44,399 bases of DNA from Streptomyces sp. WM6386 (lineage in GTDB: Bacteria; Actinomycetota; Actinomycetes; Streptomycetales; Streptomycetaceae): contig NZ_JXTE01000069.1 in the NCBI RefSeq assembly GCF_000972385.1, positions 1 through 44,399 of the forward strand. The letters run 5' to 3'. The translations under genes were made by a program, and so were the position numbers. The notes beneath the pieces were generated by a model, which saw only the letters and a program-made list of their open reading frames with translations, was not told where the DNA came from and did not search any database. Positions 39,657-44,399 of this stretch are shown one piece after another; position 1 is the first letter of the stretch, and every line of letters starts with the position of its first letter.

Positions 39657-41708
39657 TCAGCTTCGGTTCAACTCGAACCAGACCACCTTGCCGGTGCTCA
39701 GCCGGGTCGCCCCCCACCGGCGCGCCAGCTTGTTGACGAGGTACAGCCCCCGCCCACCCTCGTCGGTGGCCCGGGCCTGCCGCAGCCGCGGCAACTGAGG
39801 GACGTCGTCGCCGACTTCGCAGCGCAGCACATCGGTCCGCAGCAACCGCAACGTCACCGGCCGCGAGGCGTACCGCACGGCATTGGTCACGACCTCGCTG
39901 ACCAGCAGCTCCACCGAGTCGGACATGTCCTCGAGTCCCCAGCGGGACAAGGCACGTCGGGCCAGCCGCCTGGCACGCCCCGGTGCCGCGTCCTCCGGCT
40001 CCAGGAACCAGTACGCCACATCACTCGGCGCGATCCCCTCGAAGCGGGCGGCGAGCAGCGCGATGTCGTCGTCCCGGTCGCCCGGCCCGAGCATGTCGAG
40101 CACCTCGTCGCACAGTGCCTCCAGCGGCGGCGGATGATCCGGCCCGGTCAACTGCGCGGTCGCGGCGAGCTTCTCGCGCAGTTGCTCTATGCCGCTCCAC
40201 ACGTCCCGAAGGCGCGATTCGACCAGCCCGTCGGTGTACAGGAGCAGGGTCGCTCCGGCCGGGGCGTCCAGCTCCACGGCTTCGAAGTCGACGCCGCCGA
40301 CACCGATCGGGGCGCCCGGGGGCACCCGCAGCACCTCCGCCCGGCCGCCCAGGTGGAGCAGGACGGGCGGCGGATGGCCGGCGTTGGCGATGGTGATGCG
40401 ATGCGAGACCGGGTCGTAGACGGCGTAGAGGCAGGTCGCCATGCGGTCCGTGCCGAGCCGCTGGGCCTGTTCGTCGAGGTGGTGCAGCACCTCCTGCGGT
40501 GGCAGGTCGAGACCCGCGAGCGTCTGGGCCGTCGTGCGCAGCTGGCCCATGATCGCGGCGGAGGTCATGGAGTGGCCCATGACATCACCGACGACCAGCG
40601 CGACCCGGCTCCCCGGCAGGGGGATCGCGTCGTACCAGTCGCCGCCGACCCGCGCGGTCTCGGCGGCCGGCAGATAGCGCGAGGCCAGCCGGACCCCGGT
40701 CGGCCGCGGGAGCGTCTCCGGCAGCATGGTGCGCTGGAGTTCGTCGGCGATGTACGCCTCACGGCCGTAGAGCACGGCCTTGTCGATGCCGAGCGCGCTG
40801 TGCGTGGCGAGCTGGGCGGCGACCAGGAGGTCGTCCGGCTCGAAGGCGATGCGTTCCGGGCGGCGCAGGAACAGCGCGGCGCCGATGACCCGGCGTCGGC
40901 CGCGCAGCGGGGCGAGGATGGCGCGCCGGCCGCCGGGGACGATCAACTCGCCGCCCTCGCCGAGGAGTTCCGGCAGCGCGGCGCGGGCCGCCGCAGAGTC
41001 CGTGAAGACGGGGCGTACCCCCCGCAGGACCTCGGCCAGCGCGCCGCCGGTGCGCACCTCGCACAGCTCGGCGGTGACGGCCGACAGCTCGGTCAGCTCG
41101 GTCGGCTCCGGCTGGGGCGCGGGCACGGCGAAACCGCCCTCGGTGTCCCGCTCCTCCGGTATCCGGTCGGTGCGGCGCAGCCGCAGCACCAGCGGGCCGG
41201 TGGGCCGCTCGTCGCCTACCGGCAGCGGGTCGCGCAGATAGACCAGGATCGCGTCCGAGAAGGTCGGCACGGTCGCCCGGCACAGCCCCATCACGATCTC
41301 GTCGAGGTCGATGCCACGGGCGATCCGCCGGGTCGCGGCGCCCACGAACCGCAGCCGGTCGCCGTCCCGCCGCATCGGTGTGGGCCGGCCGAGCGCCTGA
41401 CTCTGTCCGGTCCGCCGCTCAGGGCCGTCGGACGCGGTCTCCGACGGGGCGGGGACGGCCTCGGGCACCGGTCGCGGACGGTGGGTGTCCGGCTCGGCGG
41501 CCACGGTGGGCTGGGAGTGCTCGGGGTCGCCGCCGGGCACCGGTGCCGGGATGTCGGCCCCTGGGGGCGGTGTCGGCGTCTCGCCGGCCCGGGCCTGTGC
41601 CGGTAAGGCGCTGTGCGGGGGCGTGGAGGCACGCAGGAGCGCCCCGCGAGGGTCCGCGGGGTCGGCGCCCGGCTGGGGGCGCTCGAAGGAGGTGGGCTGC
41701 TCCGTCAC
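39657..41708 (-). CDS. SpoIIE-type PP2C phosphatase with GAF and HATPase domains
   Basis: A 683-residue regulator. A Pro-rich N-terminal 100 residues are followed by a GAF domain (about 115-310), a SpoIIE/PP2C domain (about 340-555; GGDWYD at 355-360, GDVMGHS at 374-380, YTDGLVE at 491-497, DRDDDIALL at 544-552) and a C-terminal HATPase anti-sigma-factor kinase domain (about 575-683; SEVVTNAVRY with Asn609, EGGRGLYLV). Such proteins act on anti-sigma-antagonist partners in Streptomyces stress or development. The GTG start at 41708 has no ribosome site but overlaps the end of a small upstream ORF (GTGA). Confidence 0.94.
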   Translation of the reverse strand: MTEQPTSFERPQPGADPADPRGALLRASTPPHSALPAQARAGETPTPPPGADIPAPVPGGDPEHSQPTVAAEPDTHRPRPVPEAVPAPSETASDGPERRTGQSQALGRPTPMRRDGDRLRFVGAATRRIARGIDLDEIVMGLCRATVPTFSDAILVYLRDPLPVGDERPTGPLVLRLRRTDRIPEERDTEGGFAVPAPQPEPTELTELSAVTAELCEVRTGGALAEVLRGVRPVFTDSAAARAALPELLGEGGELIVPGGRRAILAPLRGRRRVIGAALFLRRPERIAFEPDDLLVAAQLATHSALGIDKAVLYGREAYIADELQRTMLPETLPRPTGVRLASRYLPAAETARVGGDWYDAIPLPGSRVALVVGDVMGHSMTSAAIMGQLRTTAQTLAGLDLPPQEVLHHLDEQAQRLGTDRMATCLYAVYDPVSHRITIANAGHPPPVLLHLGGRAEVLRVPPGAPIGVGGVDFEAVELDAPAGATLLLYTDGLVESRLRDVWSGIEQLREKLAATAQLTGPDHPPPLEALCDEVLDMLGPGDRDDDIALLAARFEGIAPSDVAYWFLEPEDAAPGRARRLARRALSRWGLEDMSDSVELLVSEVVTNAVRYASRPVTLRLLRTDVLRCEVGDDVPQLPRLRQARATDEGGRGLYLVNKLARRWGATRLSTGKVVWFELNRS

Positions 41709-41887
41709 GCGTGTCGAATCCGTCCGTCGGTGGCTGCGCGCCGCGCGCTCAGTTCGTCCCGCCGAAATGCCGATACCCGGTATACGTGCCCCAGGAACGG
41801 AATTCCCGCGTGGTCAGAGGATGTTCCTGTGCCACCGGCGGAGCGTCTGGCCTCCGTACCGGTGTTGCCCTCGTACCCCTCGCTCAC
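41705..41887 (-). CDS. Possible 60-residue upstream ORF coupled to the phosphatase gene
   Basis: A GTG-started frame of 60 codons ends in TGA that overlaps the phosphatase GTG by four bases. The peptide is Arg/Gly-rich and shows no family. The phosphatase start lacks a Shine-Dalgarno sequence, so coupling to this ORF is plausible, but the ORF start itself has only CAGGA nearby and could be a chance frame. It covers part of the 295-bp gap before the DUF402 gene. Confidence 0.25.
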   Translation of the reverse strand: MSEGYEGNTGTEARRSAGGTGTSSDHAGIPFLGHVYRVSAFRRDELSARRAATDGRIRHA

Positions 41888-42003
41888 GTCCTGCCGCCCC
41901 TCGGTGACGAATGGTCAAGCTTGATGCACGCTCCGGTAGTTGCCGCCGCGCGCTCTTGCGGAGGACGATCCTACGTTTGTTGCCCGGGGGCGCATCAAGG
42001 GTC

Positions 42004-42696
42004 TCATGAGGACATGTGCGCGGGCGTGCGGTCCCAGTCTTCCGGCAGCAACGGTACCGACCAGGACGGATCCGGGCGCCAGTGCTGCCAGCCGTCCGCG
42101 TACGGGGTGCCCCAGGAGCGGATCACCTCCACCGCCGAACTCCCGGCCCGACGCACCCGTTCGGCCTGCGCCGCGTCCATCAGCCCGTCCCGCTGGGCCT
42201 GCGCGAACTCGTCCTCGTCACGCCAGTCCCAACTGCGGTCCGGGTACACGCAGATGTCCAGGAAGTGGTCCTCGGAGTCGACCCCGCCGTCCCAACGGGT
42301 CAGCGGTTCCTCCAGGTTCACGTACCAGTTCTTGAACAGCCAGCCCGACTCCCAGAACAGCCACACCGACCACGGCTCGCCCGGCCGCGCCAGCTTCAGC
42401 ACACCGGTGCCGAACCAGCGGTCGCGCTGCACGGCACGCGGCTTGGTGTACCGGGTCTCCAGCGGCTCCGCGTGCACCGAGGTGCCGTCGGCGAGCACGG
42501 GCTTCACACACTCGGTGCCGGGGGCCATCCACACGGCCAGCAGATCGTGGTCGTCCCGGACGACGGTCACAGGGCGTGCGATATGAAAGCGCGCGGAGCC
42601 GTTCTCCCGGTACCGCCACAGGATCTGACTCCCGGGCTCCCAGAAGGACGTCGACCTGCCCGCTTCCACCGCTCTCACCGCTCCACCGTCTGCCAT
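42004..42696 (-). CDS. DUF402 (FomD-like) domain protein
   Basis: A 230-residue soluble protein. The DUF402 region (about 60-190) shows YTKPRAVQRDRWFGTGVLKLARPGEPWSVWLFWESGWLFKNWYVNLEEP, followed by DHFLDICVYPDRSWDWRDEDEF, with the conserved Asp/Glu cluster that binds metal in FomD. FomD-like enzymes hydrolyse CMP-linked phosphonate or related nucleotide esters; other members are of unknown function. Here no phosphonate genes are nearby, so the substrate is unknown. It lies between the fumarase gene (72 bp upstream) and the phosphatase. Confidence 0.85.
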   Translation of the reverse strand: MADGGAVRAVEAGRSTSFWEPGSQILWRYRENGSARFHIARPVTVVRDDHDLLAVWMAPGTECVKPVLADGTSVHAEPLETRYTKPRAVQRDRWFGTGVLKLARPGEPWSVWLFWESGWLFKNWYVNLEEPLTRWDGGVDSEDHFLDICVYPDRSWDWRDEDEFAQAQRDGLMDAAQAERVRRAGSSAVEVIRSWGTPYADGWQHWRPDPSWSVPLLPEDWDRTPAHMSS

Positions 42697-42768
42697 GAAC
42701 AGATATTAGGTGCCATGGGCATACGACGCTGCGGTGCGCGTCACGGTTCGCGTCCGGGGCGACAATGG

Positions 42769-44154
<1,386 letters not shown>

Positions 44155-44217
44155 ACCGGGTACAGCGATCGGGGATGCCGCGATGTTCCGGGACTTGGGC
44201 CGAACGGAGACATGTTC

Positions 44218-44343
44218 GCCGTCCCGATCCCCCGCCCGCCCGTGTCTTTCAGCCGGTCCGGCGTCCGAGGACGAGGGCTTGCCGTCCCGATCCCTCGCCC
44301 GCCCGTGTCTTTCAGCCGGTCCGGCGTTTGAGGACGAGGCCTT
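44218..44343. repeat. Two tandem copies of a 63-bp dispersed Streptomyces-type repeat
   Basis: Units 44218-44280 and 44281-44343 differ at few positions. Each contains a GTCTTTCAGCCGGTCCGGCG segment followed by a GAGGACGAGG block. Sequences of this kind recur between genes in Streptomyces chromosomes from my knowledge of such genomes. The second copy continues into CTTCGGGCCG and a GGGGTCCAGGGGGCGGAG block. Confidence 0.8.
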
Positions 44344-44358
44344 CGGGCCGACGGGGGT

Positions 44359-44379
44359 CCAGGGGGCGGAGCCCCCTGG
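44359..44379. terminator. Hairpin at the edge of the repeat
   Basis: CCAGGGGGC and its complement GCCCCCTGG flank loop GGA. It is part of the same dispersed repeat family and could end a transcript entering from the right side of the window. Confidence 0.6.
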
Positions 44380-44399
44380 GGGCGGGGTCGAAGGGGCGG

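Overview
This window reads as the chromosome of a Streptomyces-type actinomycete. Coding GC and third-position GC are very high, GTG/TTG starts and ATGA/GTGA stop-start overlaps are common, and family content fits: GH18 chitinase behind DasR-type operators, F420/LLM-family oxidoreductase, roadblock/LC7 proteins, a SpoIIE-type phosphatase with its own ATPase domain, class II fumarase. The right edge carries a C/G-rich dispersed repeat of a kind I associate with Streptomyces intergenic DNA. No tRNA, rRNA, CRISPR array or intact insertion sequence was seen.

Layout. (1) 1-2,100: the 3' end of a hypothetical gene, then a secreted chitinase (minus strand) with two DasR-like sites at its start. (2) 2,321-13,656: a long plus-strand Tad/Flp (type IVb) pilus locus: zinc-ribbon protein, CpaB, TadZ, two TadE-like pseudopilins, TadA ATPase, TadB, TadC, a histidine kinase and response regulator, the Flp pilin, a TadG-like protein, a lipoprotein and an OmpA-domain protein. 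No prepilin peptidase is present. (3) 13,718-17,492: AhpD-like protein, methyltransferase, DUF192 protein, and a lipoprotein/secreted-protein pair. (4) 17,624-20,997: a minus-strand five-gene cassette with a WXG100-like protein, a putative type VII secretion substrate, a small membrane protein at about 49% GC, and two tandem soluble proteins that look like diverged paralogues. (5) 21,194-24,486: decayed methyltransferase and AlkZ-like fragments, then an LLM oxidoreductase, then an intact methyltransferase and intact AlkZ-like gene in the same relative order as the fragments. (6) 24,487-28,752: a 740-bp gene-free stretch with a C-rich terminator-ended RNA candidate, uppS, a PIN-PhoH gene with a small overlapping upstream ORF, and a secreted lytic transglycosylase-like protein. 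(7) 28,906-32,180: AI-2E family transporter and a DUF4388/roadblock/roadblock cassette. (8) 32,232-37,042: PadR regulator, ABC ATPase and FtsX-type permease in one operon, then an SPFH protein coupled to a small ribbon-helix-helix protein. (9) 37,292-44,154: a class A penicillin-binding protein, a SpoIIE-type phosphatase, a DUF402 protein and fumarase.

How genes work together. The Tad locus is the main machine: TadA powers TadB/TadC to assemble Flp and pseudopilins, TadZ positions the apparatus, CpaB and the OmpA-domain protein probably act outside the membrane, and the embedded two-component pair sits directly before the pilin gene and could control it. The WXG100-like cassette looks like a cargo module for a type VII secretion system encoded elsewhere. 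The PadR-ABC-FtsX set is a typical self-regulated export or resistance operon. The SPFH/RHH pair has a perfect palindrome in its promoter that suggests autoregulation.

The best candidates for undescribed biology are the type VII-like cassette, the C-rich RNA before uppS, the small ORF coupled to PIN-PhoH, the DUF4388-roadblock cassette without a GTPase, the SPFH-RHH operon, and the unusual receiver domain in the Tad response regulator. All functions are inferred from sequence reading without database searches.
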